From Zygnema cylindricum (lineage: Eukaryota; Streptophyta; Zygnematophyceae; Zygnematales; Zygnemataceae): a stretch of 64,000 bases of DNA. Location: positions 1 to 64,000 of the forward strand of contig JBBHKE010003457.1 of NCBI GenBank assembly GCA_037447655.1, written 5' to 3'. The position numbers were made by a program, and so were the translations under genes. The notes beneath the pieces were generated by a model, which had not been told where the DNA came from, ran no database searches, and saw only the letters and a program-made list of their open reading frames with translations. Of this stretch, positions 1 through 11,495 are shown piece by piece (position 1 is the first letter of the stretch; each line of letters opens with the position of its first letter).

Positions 1-436
1 TCTAGATCTTTTAGATGTTTTCTAGATCTTTTAGACGTTTTCTAGAACTTTTGAGTATTTAGCTCAATTAGGATTGATCAATTCAATACAGTCTGTACAT
101 TCTACACAAGAGTTAAGGAAATGAGAGCATTGAATGCAGTTTAAGGTGTTTTGTGTTCTATTGTGCTTATTTTGCTTATAGTACATGTTTGTATGGTTGA
201 AAGACCTCTTTCATTTGAAGTTACTTATCTTACACTATAACTCTAATCTACTAGGCATTTCTCTTTGGGTTTGCTTCTGCTAACATGTTGGATAATGGCT
301 CTGCTCCTACGGCAAGTGCTCCTCTTGGCCCTAATGCTCCACCTCCTCCTCCAGCGACGAATATTCGAGCTGGTGCAAGTGTGACTCGAAGTCGAAGTGG
401 ATCGCAACCGAGTTAGTATGCCCATGACCTTCAACA
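1..436 (+). repeat. Copia family A LTR, 3' part, cut by window start
   Basis: This matches the last two thirds of the family A LTRs at 966-1599 and 17953-18657. It ends in TCAACA, and minisatellite sequence follows directly. The LTR carries an ATG at 284 and a short frame rich in Ala, Ser and Pro that stops near 415. The same frame begins Gag in the other A copies. It could be a solo LTR or the 3' LTR of an element lying to the left. Confidence 0.75.
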
Positions 437-965
437 TGCGTAAGTTAGAAAACAATTCTTGTTATCGCTAACCGTTTGTGTAAGTTAGATAACAATTCTT
501 GTTATCGATAACAGTTTGTATAAGTTAGGTAACCATTCTTGTTAGCGTTAACCGTTTGTGTAAGTTAGATAAGAATTCTTGTTATCTCTAACTATTTATG
601 TTATTTTTGTAACAATTCTTGTTATCGCTAACTGTTTGTGTAATTTAGGTCAAAATTCTTGTTATTGCTAATTGTTTATGTAATTTAGGAAACAATTCTT
701 GTTATCGCTAACAGTTTTTATAAGTTAGATAACAATTCTTGTTATCACTAACAGTTTGTTAAATTTAGGTAACAATTCTTGTTATCACTAACTGTTTGTG
801 TAATTAAGGTAACAATTCTTGTTATTGCTAATTGTTTGTGTAATTTAGGTAACAATTTATCGCTAGAGTTTGGTAAGTTAGATAACCTTCATGCTAGTCT
901 CCAACGTGTGTTAGATAACAATTCCTGCAGTTTTAATGTTTGTGTAATTTAGATAACAATTCTTG
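437..965. repeat. 40-bp minisatellite, block 1
   Basis: About 13 degenerate tandem units with a 40-bp period. A typical unit reads GTAATTTAGGTAACAATTCT followed by TGTTATCGCTAACTGTTTGT. Many units contain the inverted repeat GATAACAA-TTC-TTGTTATC. Blocks 1600-3233 and 17533-17952 are the same array, interrupted by retrotransposons. Confidence 0.9.
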
Positions 966-1599
966 TATTGAAAAGTAAGCTTTAGTAAGTCTTAGAAATT
1001 TAAGTCTAAGAGTTAGAATAATTTTGGAATACCAACTGTTCAATATTGACCAAATTTAGTGTAGATTTTTTGTAGTATCTACACGAATAGTCATCTTTAA
1101 ATAAATTAGTGTGTAGGGCCGCCAATGAATGTAGACATGATAAGAATCACCCGGATTTTTAGGGTATAGATATTGTTAGTGGACAATTCTGGTCCAAACA
1201 CTTAGATTTTTGTGAGTAGGCTGTCACGTGAACCCTGTTAATACGTTTTAGATGTTTACTAGATCTTTTTATATTTAGTTCAATTAGGATTGATCAATTC
1301 TATACAGAATGTACATTCTACACAAGAGTTAAGGAAATGAGAGTACTGGGTGCAGCTTAAAATGCTCTATTGTCTCTAATTTGCTTGTAGTAGATGTTTG
1401 TTTGGTTGAAAGACTCTTTCGCTGAGATACAAGCTATCCAACTTGATCTAGCTCTAGGCATTTTATTTGGGTTTGCTTCCTAAAATGTCTGATACGGCTC
1501 AGCTATACGCGTCTTATTAAATTAAGGCTCCCACCTGCCCGTTGGTAAGTGGACTTTAGGGGAGGGATCAGCCGAGTTTTAATGCCAAGGACCTCAACA
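966..1599 (+). mobile_element. Solo LTR of Copia family A in the minisatellite
   Basis: A 634-bp LTR starts TATTGAAAAG and ends CTCAACA, the same length as the 633-bp LTR at 16900-17532. Minisatellite lies on both sides. The left flank TCTTG and right flank TCTTT fit a slightly mutated 5-bp target duplication. No internal region follows, so it is best read as a solo LTR. Confidence 0.75.
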
Positions 1600-3233
1600 T
1601 CTTTATCGCTAACCGTTTCAGTAATCTAGGTAACAATTTCATTATCTAACGATTGTTTAATTTAAAACAATTGTGTTTCCAAATTGTTTCTGAATTTAGA
1701 TAACAATTCCCTGTATCGCTAACTGTTTGTAATTTAGTGTCATTATTACATCATAACTATTTGTGTAATTTAGGCAATTTCGCAGTATCGCTAACTTTTT
1801 GTAATTTAGGTAACAATTCTTTTTATTGTTAACTTTTTGTGTATTTTAGGTAACAGTTCTTGTTATCTCTAATTTTTTGTGTAATTTAGATAACAATTCT
1901 TGTTATCGCTAACTATTTGTGTAATTAAGGTAATAATTCTTGTCATCCCTTGTTTGTGTAATTTAGGTAACAATTATTGTTATCGCTTACAGTTTTTATA
2001 AGTTAGAAAACAATTCTTGTTTTCCCTAACCGTTTGTGTAAGTTAGATAACAATTCTTGTTATTGATAAATTTTTGTGTAAGTTAGGTAACCATTCTTGT
2101 TAGCGCTAACCGTTTGTGTAAGTTAGATAATATTTCTTGTTATCTCTAACAATTTCTGCAATTTATGTAACAATTCTTGTTATCGCTAACTGTTTGTGTA
2201 ATTTAGGTGAAAATTCTTGTTATCGCTAATTGTTTGTGTAATTTAGGAAACATTATTTACCCAACGCTTTATAAGTTGATGAAAATTCTATATCAATACC
2301 GAGTTTAATTTAGATAACACTTCATATCACTGCCAACAGTAATTTAGGTACGAATTCTTATTATCGCTAATTGTTTGTGTAATTAAGGCAACAATTTTTA
2401 TTATCGCTAATTGTTTGTGTAATTTAGGTAACAATTCTTGTTATCGCTAAAAGTTTGTGTAAGTTAGATAAAATTCATGTTAGCTCTAACAATTTGTGTA
2501 AGTTAGATAACAATTCCTGTTAGCACAACTATTTCTGTAATTTAGGTAACAATTCTTGTTATCGCTTACTGTGTGTGTAATTTAGGTAACAATTCTTGTT
2601 ATCGCTAACTGTTTGTTTATTCTAGGTAACAATTATTGTTATTGCTAATTGTTTCTGTAATTTAGATATCAATTCCTGTTATCGCTAAATGTTTGTGTAA
2701 TTTAGGTAATAATTATTGTTATCGCTAACTGTTTGTGTAATTTAGGTAACAATTTTTGTTATCGCTGACTGTTTTTGTAATTTAGGTAACAATTCTTGTT
2801 ATCGTTAAATGTTTGTGTAATTTAGGTAATAATTCTTGTTATCGCTTATTGTTTGTGTAATTAAGGTAATAATTTTTGGTATCGCTAATTTTTTGTGTAA
2901 TTTAGGTAACAATTCTTGTTATCGCTAACTATTTGTGTAATTTAGGTAACAAATCTTGTCATTGCTTGTTTGTGTAATTTAGGTAACAATTATTGTTATC
3001 TCTAACAGTTTGTGTTATTTTGATTACAATTCTTGTTATCTCTAATAGTTTGTGTAAGTTAGAAAACAATTCTTGTTATCGCTAACCGTTTGTGTCAGTT
3101 AGATAACAATTTTTGTTATCGATAAAAGTTTGTGTAAGTTAGGTAACCATTCTTGTTAGCGCTAACTGTTTGTGTAGGTTAGATAACAATTCTTGTTATC
3201 TCTAACTATTTCTGTAATTTATGTAACAATTAG
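1600..3233. repeat. 40-bp minisatellite, block 2
   Basis: About 41 units of the same 40-bp repeat as 437-965, for example the copies starting at 2581 and 2621. There are scattered substitutions and small indels. Near 2250-2340 the units are more decayed. The block ends abruptly at 3233, against a truncated family C element. Confidence 0.9.
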
Positions 3234-3353
3234 AATCGTCCACTCACTATCCCCCAAAACCGTTTTTCACATACAGCTCCTATCATCATACTTTCGCAGT
3301 ATATGAAGCTAGTTCCATTAAATATTGGTACCCTAGAGGGTGGGCCCATAACC
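3234..3353 (-). pseudogene. Copia family C gag start, truncated
   Basis: This matches 8647-8765, the PBS and first codons of gag in the full C element. It therefore lies just downstream of an LTR end on the minus strand. Its frame gives the family's MGPPSRVPIFNG motif and then breaks at 3234. Finding PBS and gag beyond a 3' LTR implies two C units that shared an LTR (LTR-internal-LTR-internal), later truncated by deletion. Confidence 0.6.
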
Positions 3354-4420
3354 TGAAACTTTGAGACCTCCATAAGTCCTCAGAGTGGATAGCTTCTAAG
3401 AAGCCTCTAGGATTACCTTGACCCCTTTGTGTTTCAGCAAGAACAACTGCCACCATGGCTCACAAAAACCTAATCAACTTCACCTCTTTGAAGGTAAGAC
3501 TCCCCTGAGGCGATAGCAAAAAGAATCTCTGAATTTGCTCCCCTGAGCAGTAAGTTATGGAGGGTCAAAGTTGACCTTTTGTATAGAAGCTCTCTGGGAG
3601 AGACGGTCCGATCTCCCAATTTTTCTAAGTCCTATCTCTCTCATAGACTCTATCTACTGATGTACGGAGCCAATCAGATTACTCCTCCGTACACAAAAGT
3701 ACAACTGCCGTCGTACTTTCTGTACGAACATTGTACGACATGGCCTAAGTGTCGACACGTGGTATATCCGGATTCGCTTCCTTAATTCTCGGAGATGACA
3801 CGATCCAATGTTATTCCGCCACGTGTCATCCGATGTGGCGATGATCATAAACCGCCGAAATTGTCTTCCGCAATCTCGGCGTTTAATTTCGGTCGTCTGA
3901 TTAAATTCATATTTAATCGTAGCCGTAATAAATACATGCGCGATATTCGTTTCGGTAAATAAATAAATGCGCGGTATTCGTTTCTTATCCGTACCGTAAT
4001 CCGTACTTTTACATTACTGGATCTATGTCTTCCGTAAAAATATTTCTGTTAAATAAACTATCCTATGTATAAATGTTTAATTAATTATCAAACCCTATAT
4101 TACGTAACATTATCTCTAAAGTTTACGGTTAGAGCTACCAGTTAGCGGCTGAATTCCGGCCGGCAGGTTGCAGGTTCAAATCCTGGAGGGGGCACATATA
4201 TTTTAGTACATATATCCTTTAATTATAAATAAACTAATATTTATATCACGTAAACCTCTGGATATCCTCGGTAGCCATAACTCTAGCTTCCTCGCTAATT
4301 TCTCAGTGACTGCGACAAGTTTGAGAGTTGGAGAGAGAAGTAAGAGGTAGACTGCCTCGGCTTCTTTCTATATTTCTATTGAGACCTACAAAATACTTAT
4401 AAAAACCATTAATTTCTACA
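3354..4420 (-). mobile_element. Copia family C LTR (3' LTR of the minus element)
   Basis: About 1,067 bp, near-identical in layout to 8766-9835. On the minus strand it starts TGTAGAAATT right after the polypurine tract AATAAGGGGAG (4421-4431) and ends AAGTTTCA just before the PBS. It contains a tRNA-like segment on the opposite strand at 4111-4194. Confidence 0.8.
4111..4194 (+). other. tRNA-like segment inside LTR C, antisense to the element
   Basis: The plus strand has a D-arm-like GGTTAGAGC, then CTGAATTCCGG, then a T-arm with a good B box (AGGTTCAAATCC) and a 3' end GGGGGCA. The 5' acceptor half is not preserved. The sister LTR keeps the same segment at 9525-9607. It is a derived tRNA relic, not a functional tRNA gene. 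Confidence 0.5.
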
Positions 4421-4457
4421 CTCCCCTTATTTTCTAGTCAATCTTTAATTTTAGACC

Positions 4458-6181
4458 TCACTTCTCCCTGCAGAAAATTAGCTTAGGGGAAGGCACAGGT
4501 TTGGTCATCATATCTGCTACCATCTCAGTATCTGATCGGTACTCCAAACTGATTATTTTGTTTTCTACTTTCTCTCTTACAAAGCTGAGTATAATGTCCA
4601 TGTGTTTGGCTTTAAAATGATATTTAGGATTGGTAGAAATAGCAATTGCTGCGTGATTATCACAAAATATTTTATGCACACCACTCTTAAGGTGACCAAG
4701 CTCACCAAGCAAAGACTTGACCCACATCAATTCTTTTACAGCAGAGCAAGAGGCCATATACTCAGCCTTCATGGTGGACTGAGCAATAACTTTTTGCTGT
4801 TTGCTACTCCAACAGCAAGCCCCATCACCCACATATAATACATATCCAGAAGTGCATCTCCTCATCGGAGCATCAACATAACTGGCATCACTCCAAGTAG
4901 TGATGTCAATATTCTTCCCACCCAACTGCAACTATAGATCCCTATTTCCTATCAAATATCGAAGGACTCTTTTAGCTGCCTCCCAATCCCTGTTAGTGGG
5001 AGCATTTAGACTTCTACTCAGCACTCCTACAGCTGCATCTAAATCCAGCCGAGTAGAATTCATAAAATAGATTAGACTTCCCACAACTTGCCTATAAGGA
5101 ATAGTCTGCATGAAATTTTGTTCATCAAGAGATAATTCCTCGTCTAAGACTATGACTCCTTCTTCCTCACTCCCCTCACTTCCCTTCTTCAACTCCATTG
5201 GAGTTGTACAACTATTAGCTTTATCCATCTGAAATTTTTCAAGCATGTTCCCTATTGCTTCCTTTTGAGTCAATCTTATAATCTTTCTTTTTCGGTCTCT
5301 TTCTACTTGAATTCCCAAAATATATTTTGCTTCCCCCATATCCTTGATTTCAAATGTCCCCTTAAGATTCGATTTTTCAGTTTATTAATTTTTTCCATTG
5401 ATTCACTTAAAACAAGCAAATCATCAACATAAATTGCAATAAATATAAAACCTTCCTCATCTTCGAAAATATAGATTGAGTGATCTGAGCTGATCCCGAT
5501 ATATCCCAGATCGGTAAGAAACTCATCAAGCGTCTTATTCCACTATCGAGGCGCCTGTTTGAAACCATAAAGAGATTTAATCAGCCGGCATACCTTACTC
5601 TCCTCTCCTTCCTCCACAAACCCTTCGCTTTGTCGCATGACGATCTCCTCTTCCAATTCTCCATGCAAAAAGGTTGTCTTGATGTCCATCAGGTGCACTT
5701 CTATGTCTTTCGCTGCTGCCAGACTGAGAAGTATGCGGACGGAGGGAAATCTGACGACCGGGGCAAAGGTTTCCTCGTAGTCAATTCCCTCCTTTTGTGT
5801 AAATCCTTTTGCCACTAATCTGGCCTTGTAGCGCTCGATTGTGGTATCTGGGTTTAGTTTTAATTTGAAAACCCACTTACAAGCGATTAGTTTTCGGTTA
5901 GGTGGACAATCCACCAGCTCCCAAGTATCGGCTGCCATAATTGAGGCCATCTCCTCATTGATGGCTGTCTTCCACCGGTTTCTTTCTCGACACATCATCG
6001 CCTCTTCATAAGTCTGAGGTTCATCTTGATGAGATAGTTTTGTTACCTTGTTATTAACCTTTTTCTTGCGGTCTTTTGCTACTTCTCCTCCCCCCCTCAA
6101 AATCTGAGGCTGGAATACATGGTTCTCGTGGATTCTTTCGAACAAACTCGGCTTCTCCCCTATCCCTTGATTCCGAATCAA
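4458..6181 (-). pseudogene. Copia family C reverse transcriptase and RNase H
   Basis: This is the C-terminal part of Copia Pol: cDNA synthesis and degradation of template RNA. Reading leftward, the RT segment at 6181-5543 contains WVFKLKLN, YKARLVAKGFTQ and YGFKQAPR. The YVDD region near 5400-5480 is frame-shifted. A further RT piece spans 5339-4932 (YILGIQVERDR, SLIYFMNSTR). RNase H spans 4931-4458 (WSDASYVD, CCWSSKQQK, AEYMASCSAVKE, DNHAAIAI). Two frame breaks and stops make it non-functional. The stop is followed by a polypurine tract and the LTR at 4420. Confidence 0.9.
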
Positions 6182-7724
6182 TTTCCACCACGTCTTCCGC
6201 TTCGAGTAGAGTTGTCACTGGAGTTTCCACAGCCGAGTCCTTTTCGGTCTGATTTGTTCCTGCAAGAGTGTCATCTTCTCTAAAACCTGGATAGTTAGGA
6301 AGCTCAAAGTCATCGGAATTTTCTGACTCAAATCTGATTTTTACTGACTTTGTATATTTGAAGGGATCCATATACTTTCTTTCATCCATAACTACTAGAT
6401 GCTTTACTAAGATTATATCTTCCCTTTTTAGATCATAAACTCTATACCTTTTAACATCCTCATCATATCCTAATAAGTATCCCGGTTTTTCTTTAGGATC
6501 TAGCTTCCAATTAGACCGATCTGTATCTAGACTGCATACTTGACTGCTGAAAACCTTTAGCTGAGATATGTCTGGTTTCCGGCCTGTCCATCTCTCATAA
6601 GGTGTTTGATCTTTTATAGCTGAAGTAAGAACTCTATTTTTGAGGTAATTAGCAGAGTTCATTGCTTCTGCCCAAAACCTTTTTCCTATCTTCTTATCTG
6701 ACAACATACTTCTAGCATACCACTTAGTGTTCTATTTAACCTTTCAGCTACCCCATTCTGTTCCGGGTTTTTTGGAATTGTCTTTTGGTATTGGACCCCA
6801 TCTTCCCTCAGAAAATCCTCAAACTGGTTAGAAGTATACTCTCCACCATTGTCACTCCTTATTCTCTTGATTGGAGTTTCATGGAGTTTTTCGCTCCATG
6901 CTTTATATTGTCTAAAACAATCCTGAGCTTCACACTTGTTTTTCAAAAAATACACTCGGCAATACCGAGACTAATCATCAATGATAGTCATCATAAATCT
7001 CTTCCCCCCCGGTGAGGGCACTTTTGCCGGTCCCCAATTATCTGTGTGTACTAGATCTATATTTTTTTCTCCCTTATAGGTGGTTGTTTTAGGAAAGGGT
7101 AATCTGTGTGCTTTACCTTGAGCACATCCACTACAATCGCTTATATTATCATTCTCACTAAATTGAATCCCCTCCACCACTCCCATATTTTTCTTCTCTC
7201 TTAACTTATTTTACATGCCCAAGCCTCTTATGCCACAACATAATATCACGAACACCAGCATAATAAAGTTTCTTCGTTTCTTTATTTAAAATCAGCCTAA
7301 ACATCCCATGGCTACCTTTCTCAGCAATGAAATAGACATCCTCCTCAAAACTAGCAGTAAAGACTCCTTCCATAGTGCTAATAAAAAAACCCTTATCATC
7401 TAATACAGATGTAGAGATAAGGTTTTTGTTCAGCTCCGGAATAAACAATACATCGGAGAATGTTACTATAGATGTCTTTCCTTCTACTAACACTTTAAGA
7501 TCTACCCATCCTACAAGAGTAGTGGTGACTATCCTCCCATCCTTGTACTCTATCTCTATGGTGGGAATCTTTCTTATCTTAGTGAACAGGTACCTATCCT
7601 TACACATGTCCATAGAGGCACCTAAATCTATAATCCAACCTGCTTCACCTTTCAATCCACCGTAAGCACATTTCTGCTTTCGTGGAATTTCGACTTCGTT
7701 TTTCGCCTCAAACTCCTCATCCAA
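6182..7724 (-). pseudogene. Copia family C protease and integrase
   Basis: The protease part (7724-7206) has WIIDLGASMDMC, where active Copia proteases have DSGAS, so the serine of the active-site triplet is changed to leucine. It ends with the GAG-pre-integrase motif LWHKRLGHVK. The integrase zinc finger CSGCAQGKAHRLPFP lies at 7186-6971. The catalytic core DNGGEYTSNQF and PEQNGVAERLNRT lie at 6955-6686. The C-terminal integrase region runs to about 6054 and overlaps the next frame. Several frameshifts separate the segments. Confidence 0.9.
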
Positions 7725-7771
7725 AAGGAGCTAATCGTCCTTGTCTTCGGATTGCGCTTCATGTACCTGTG

Positions 7772-8765
7772 TCACAAGGGCCTTTTCTTTCCTCTCGTGG
7801 TACCACCTGTCTGCCCCTCCTTTAACCGAAGCTTGGTTAGCTTAGTGCAGTTTGCCATATAGTGCCACGGTTTCTTGCAAAAATGACATAAGCCTTTGGG
7901 AGCCCTTGGTGCGAACTCGTCGGCCTGATTTTTCTGCTCCCTTCCCCCATAGTTTCCGACCGGTTTCCGGGAATCCTTGTTCCTCCAATCGGTCGAAGTT
8001 GCCAAGGCTTGGCCACTCTTTCCTCCCGTTCGGATCTCAATCGTATTCTCCCGAACGAGAATCATCCCTACCACTGAGTTCCATATCCACCTTGAGCCTG
8101 GCAAGTCCTGCACACGGTTGACTATGTTCTCGAACTCATCGGGTAACTTCACCAGTAAACAGTTAACCTTTTCTTTTTCACTAAAATCTTTTCCCGCACT
8201 CTCTAACTCCATGAAGAGTGTAGCAAGCTCATTGCAAAAATCCAACATTTTCCCCCCTTTGTATACATATTCCTTAACTTTCTGATCAGCGAGCTGTTGT
8301 TGCTCAATTGTACCACTTCGATACATCTCTATGAGAGCCATCCACAGATCGGATGCCCTTTCTACCTGCAAATGAGGACATGCAAGTCTTTGAGTAAGAT
8401 GGCGTAGGATGAAGTGTTTTGCCGCCAGAGTTTTTGTCTGCCAGGGTGGCAGTTATTTTTGCTTAAACACAAAGGGGTCAGGATTATCCTAGAGGCTTCT
8501 TGGAAGCTGTCCACTTTGAGGACTTATGGAGGTCTCAGAGTTTCACTCTCCTTCCTTTGTCTCCTTTGTTGAAGATGGACTTGCTTTCTTTGTGAATCTG
8601 CTTCCCTCCAAACCCTGGAGGAATTCCAAGACTTGATGGACGCCCCAATCGTCCACTCACTATCCCCCAAACCTTTTTTCGCATAGAGCTCCTATCATCA
8701 TACTTTCCCAGTACATTAAGCCTGTTCCATTAAAGATTGGTACCCTAGAGGGTGGGCCCATAACT
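7772..8765 (-). pseudogene. Copia family C gag, with an inverted insert
   Basis: Gag starts within the PBS (ATG at 8761-8759, MGPPSRVPIF) next to the 5' LTR. The C-terminal part 8371-7772 has a typical Copia capsid stretch and a CCHC zinc knuckle, CHFCKKPWHYMANC (C-X2-C-X4-H-X4-C). Between about 8418 and 8553 a stretch of LTR/leader sequence is inserted in inverted orientation, so the Gag frame cannot be continuous. Confidence 0.85.
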
Positions 8766-8885
8766 TGAAACTCTGAGACCTCCATAAGTCCTCAAAGTGG
8801 ACAGCTTCGAAGAAAGCCTCTAGGATACCCTCACCCCTTTGTGTTTGAGCAAGAACAACTGCCACCCTGGCAGACAAAAACTTTG
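8418..8885. repeat. Inverted duplication at the C leader/gag boundary
   Basis: About 130 bp at 8418-8553 is the reverse complement of about 8762-8885, with some mismatches. The roughly 210-bp spacer between the arms is gag sequence. The arms include the AACTGCCACCCTGGCAGACA block. The arrangement would fold into a long hairpin. Confidence 0.75.
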
Positions 8886-9835
8886 ACCAACTTCACCCTT
8901 GTGAAAGCAAGACTCCTTTGAGTCTATAACAAAAAGAATCTCTGAATTTGCTCCCCTGAGCAGTTAGTTATGGAGGGTCAAAGTTGACCTTTTGAATAGA
9001 AGCTCTCTGGGAGAGAGGGTCCTATCTCCTAATTTTTCTAAGTCCTATCTCTCTCACAAACTCTATCTACTGATGTACAGAGCCAATCAGATTACTCCTC
9101 CGTACACAAAAGTACAGGTGCCGGTGTACTTTCTGTACGAACATTGTACGACATGGCCTAAATGTCAACACGTGGTATAATCGGATTCGCTCCCTTAATT
9201 CTCGAAGATGCCGCGATCCAATGTCATTCCGCCACGTGTCATCTGATGTGGCGATGATAAAAAAACGCCGAAATTCTCTTCCGCGATCTTGGCGTTTAAT
9301 TTTGGCTGTCCGATTAAATTCACATTTAATCGTAGCCGTAATAAATACATGCGCGGTATTCGTTTCGGTAAATAAATAAATGCGCGGTATTCGTTTCTTA
9401 TCCGTACCGTAATCTTTACTTTTACATTACTGGATCTATGTCCTCCGGAAAACTATTTCAGTAAAATGAACTATCCTACGTATAAATGTTTAATTAATTA
9501 TTAAACCCTATATTACGTAACACTATCTCTAGAGTTAACGGTTAAAGCTACTGGCTACCGGCTGAATTCCGGCTGGCAGGTTGCAGGTTCAAATCGTGGA
9601 GGGGGCACATACATTTTCGTACATATATCTTTTAATTATAATTAAACTAATATTTATATCCCGTAAACCTCTAGATAGCCTACGTAGCCATGGCTCTAGC
9701 TTCCTCTCCAATTTCTCAGTGACTGCAACAAGTTTGAGAGTTGGAGAGAGAAGTTAAAGGTAGACTGCCTTGGCTTCTTTCTATATTTCTATTCCGACCT
9801 AGAAAATACTTAAAAAAAAACCATTTATTTTTACA
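8766..9835 (-). mobile_element. Copia family C LTR (5' LTR of the minus element)
   Basis: 1,070 bp, matching 3354-4420. The minus strand starts TGTAAAAATA at 9835 and ends GAGTTTCA at 8766. It is followed by the PBS AGTTATGGGCCC, which matches the anticodon stem-loop of initiator tRNA-Met with one change. To its right, family B Pol sequence resumes in the middle of a codon context, so C inserted into B. Confidence 0.85.
9525..9607 (+). other. tRNA-like segment in the 5' LTR of C
   Basis: This is the counterpart of 4111-4194. The arm CCGG-CTGAATT-CCGG gives a seven-base loop with GAA at the anticodon position, followed by GCAGGTTCAAATC (B box) and a GGGGGCA 3' end. It lies antisense to the C element. 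Confidence 0.45.
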
Positions 9836-10609
9836 AAGGGAGCAGCCACTCCTATGGAATTCAGACATAAATTAGAGGGAGCAGAAATAGACTCAGGAAT
9901 AATTGTGGGAGAGAGTCTAGAAATAGGGGAGTCAGAATTCATGGAAAAGATTCCCTATCGACAGATTGTTGGGAGTCTAATCTATTTTATGAATTGCACG
10001 CTTCCGGATATTGCGGCAGTAGTAGGTGCTCTAAGCAGAAGTCTGCAAAATCTAAGAAAATCAGATTCGGAGGCAGCAAAACGAGTGCTAAGATACTTGG
10101 CAAGGACTCGAGAGTTCAAGCTAACTCTAGGTGGAGACGAAGTAAAACTTCAAACGTGGAGTGATGCCTGCTACGGTGAAATGCCGAGCAGACAATCGAC
10201 AACAGTATATGTTTTACAAGTAGGAAACGGAACGTGCTGCTGGAGTAGCAAGCTTCAAAAGATCACTGTTTAATCAACGATGGAGAAAAACTACATGGCT
10301 GCATGCTCAGCCATTAAGGAATTGTTATGGGTTAAATCTCTGATCCATGAGCTTGGCTTTATGCAAATTGGTGTGCAAACTTTGATGTGTGACAATCAAG
10401 CTGCCATCGCCATTGCATCTAATCCCGCACATCATTTCAAAAGCAAGCATAGCGATATCATAATTCATTTTGTTCGAGAAAAGGTCTTTGCCAAAATTGT
10501 GAAACTTTGTTATTTATCAGGTGAGAAAATGGTGGCTGACATGTTGACAACGACCTTACCTGCTCCCAAATTACACTTTTGCAGAGATGCTTGTGGGTTA
10601 AGTGGTTAA
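9836..10609 (+). pseudogene. Copia family B RT end and RNase H
   Basis: This is the right-hand remainder of a B element. It starts at the end of RT (SLIYFMNCTLPDIAAVVGAL) and continues into RNase H (WSDACYGEMPSRQS, CCWSSKLQK). A stop at 10271 interrupts the frame, which resumes with YMAACSAIKELLW, CDNQAAIAIASNP and ADMLTTTLPAPKLHF. The frame ends at 10609. The polypurine tract GCTTTAGGGGAG follows at 10621-10632. The 5' part is missing because C inserted here and the left flank was deleted. Confidence 0.9.
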
Positions 10610-10632
10610 AAGAGTCTAAAGCTTTAGGGGAG

Positions 10633-11495
10633 TGTTGGTTTATAAAAGCTTTAGTCCTCTCTATATTTTGTGAGAGGAAAATACACGACTTAGAAACATT
10701 TTTCAGAACCTGTTTCAAAGTGTGTGTCAATATTAGTGTGAATTGACAATCTGGACTGTACGCAACTAAAGAGATCACATCCGACGGTTCCTAAGTAAAA
10801 GAAAGATTACGAAATGGCGTGCAATACTTAATTATGACACACCGTCCGATAAGACAAGATCAGACCGACAAAGACCTACCAGAATCTGGAAGTGGATCAC
10901 AGTGACACCGCGGCAAGTTTGTCACATATAATGTTTTAGTGTCGGTGGTAACTTTGTGGAAACGAGAGTTTGTCATCACACGTAATTGTATATTAGTGTG
11001 TACGGTTAGTAATAGACGTACGTAGACAATTAAGGTTCGTTTGTACTAAACTAAACAAGTAGACACCGTAGATGAATTTAACATATTTCAGGTATTTAGT
11101 TAGAGTACATTAGAGTACGGTTAAATAGTACCGTTACATTCTTTACACTGTTGTGATTGGCTAATTAGACAGTAGTAGAATTTTATTTTTATAAATTCTA
11201 GGACTTAGTTACTTTTATGTATTCCTTTTATGAGGTTTCAAGGAGCACATATGTGCAATTTAAGGGATATTCTTTGGGATGTATCTCTTGGGTTAATTGG
11301 GCGTTTTGCTTCAAACTTTGTGAGTTGTTACCACACGCGTAAACTGTACTCTTATTCAGTTTAGGACCATTTGGTCATATTGAATGCTTTGTGCAGTGGA
11401 TCAAAGTTAGTATCTTGAGTGCTTGCTATCTTTGGTTCTATGATGGCTACTATTTCAGCAAATGCTAGTGCGGCGCCGGTTATCATAGAACAACA
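10633..11495 (+). mobile_element. Copia family B LTR (3' LTR)
   Basis: 863 bp, starting TGTTGGTTTA right after the polypurine tract and ending GAACAACA. An ATG at 11440/11443 opens a short frame ending in EQQ at the LTR end. This is the same layout as the Gag start of families A and D. A second copy starts at 14669 and a third ends at 27492. Confidence 0.85.

Noticed and set aside
437-3233. CRISPR-like regular array
   Set aside because: The whole 40-bp unit repeats with drift; there are no unique spacers between constant repeats, and the DNA is eukaryotic.
5630-5818. Plus-strand reading frames over the C pol region
   Set aside because: They are shadows of the RT frame on the minus strand.
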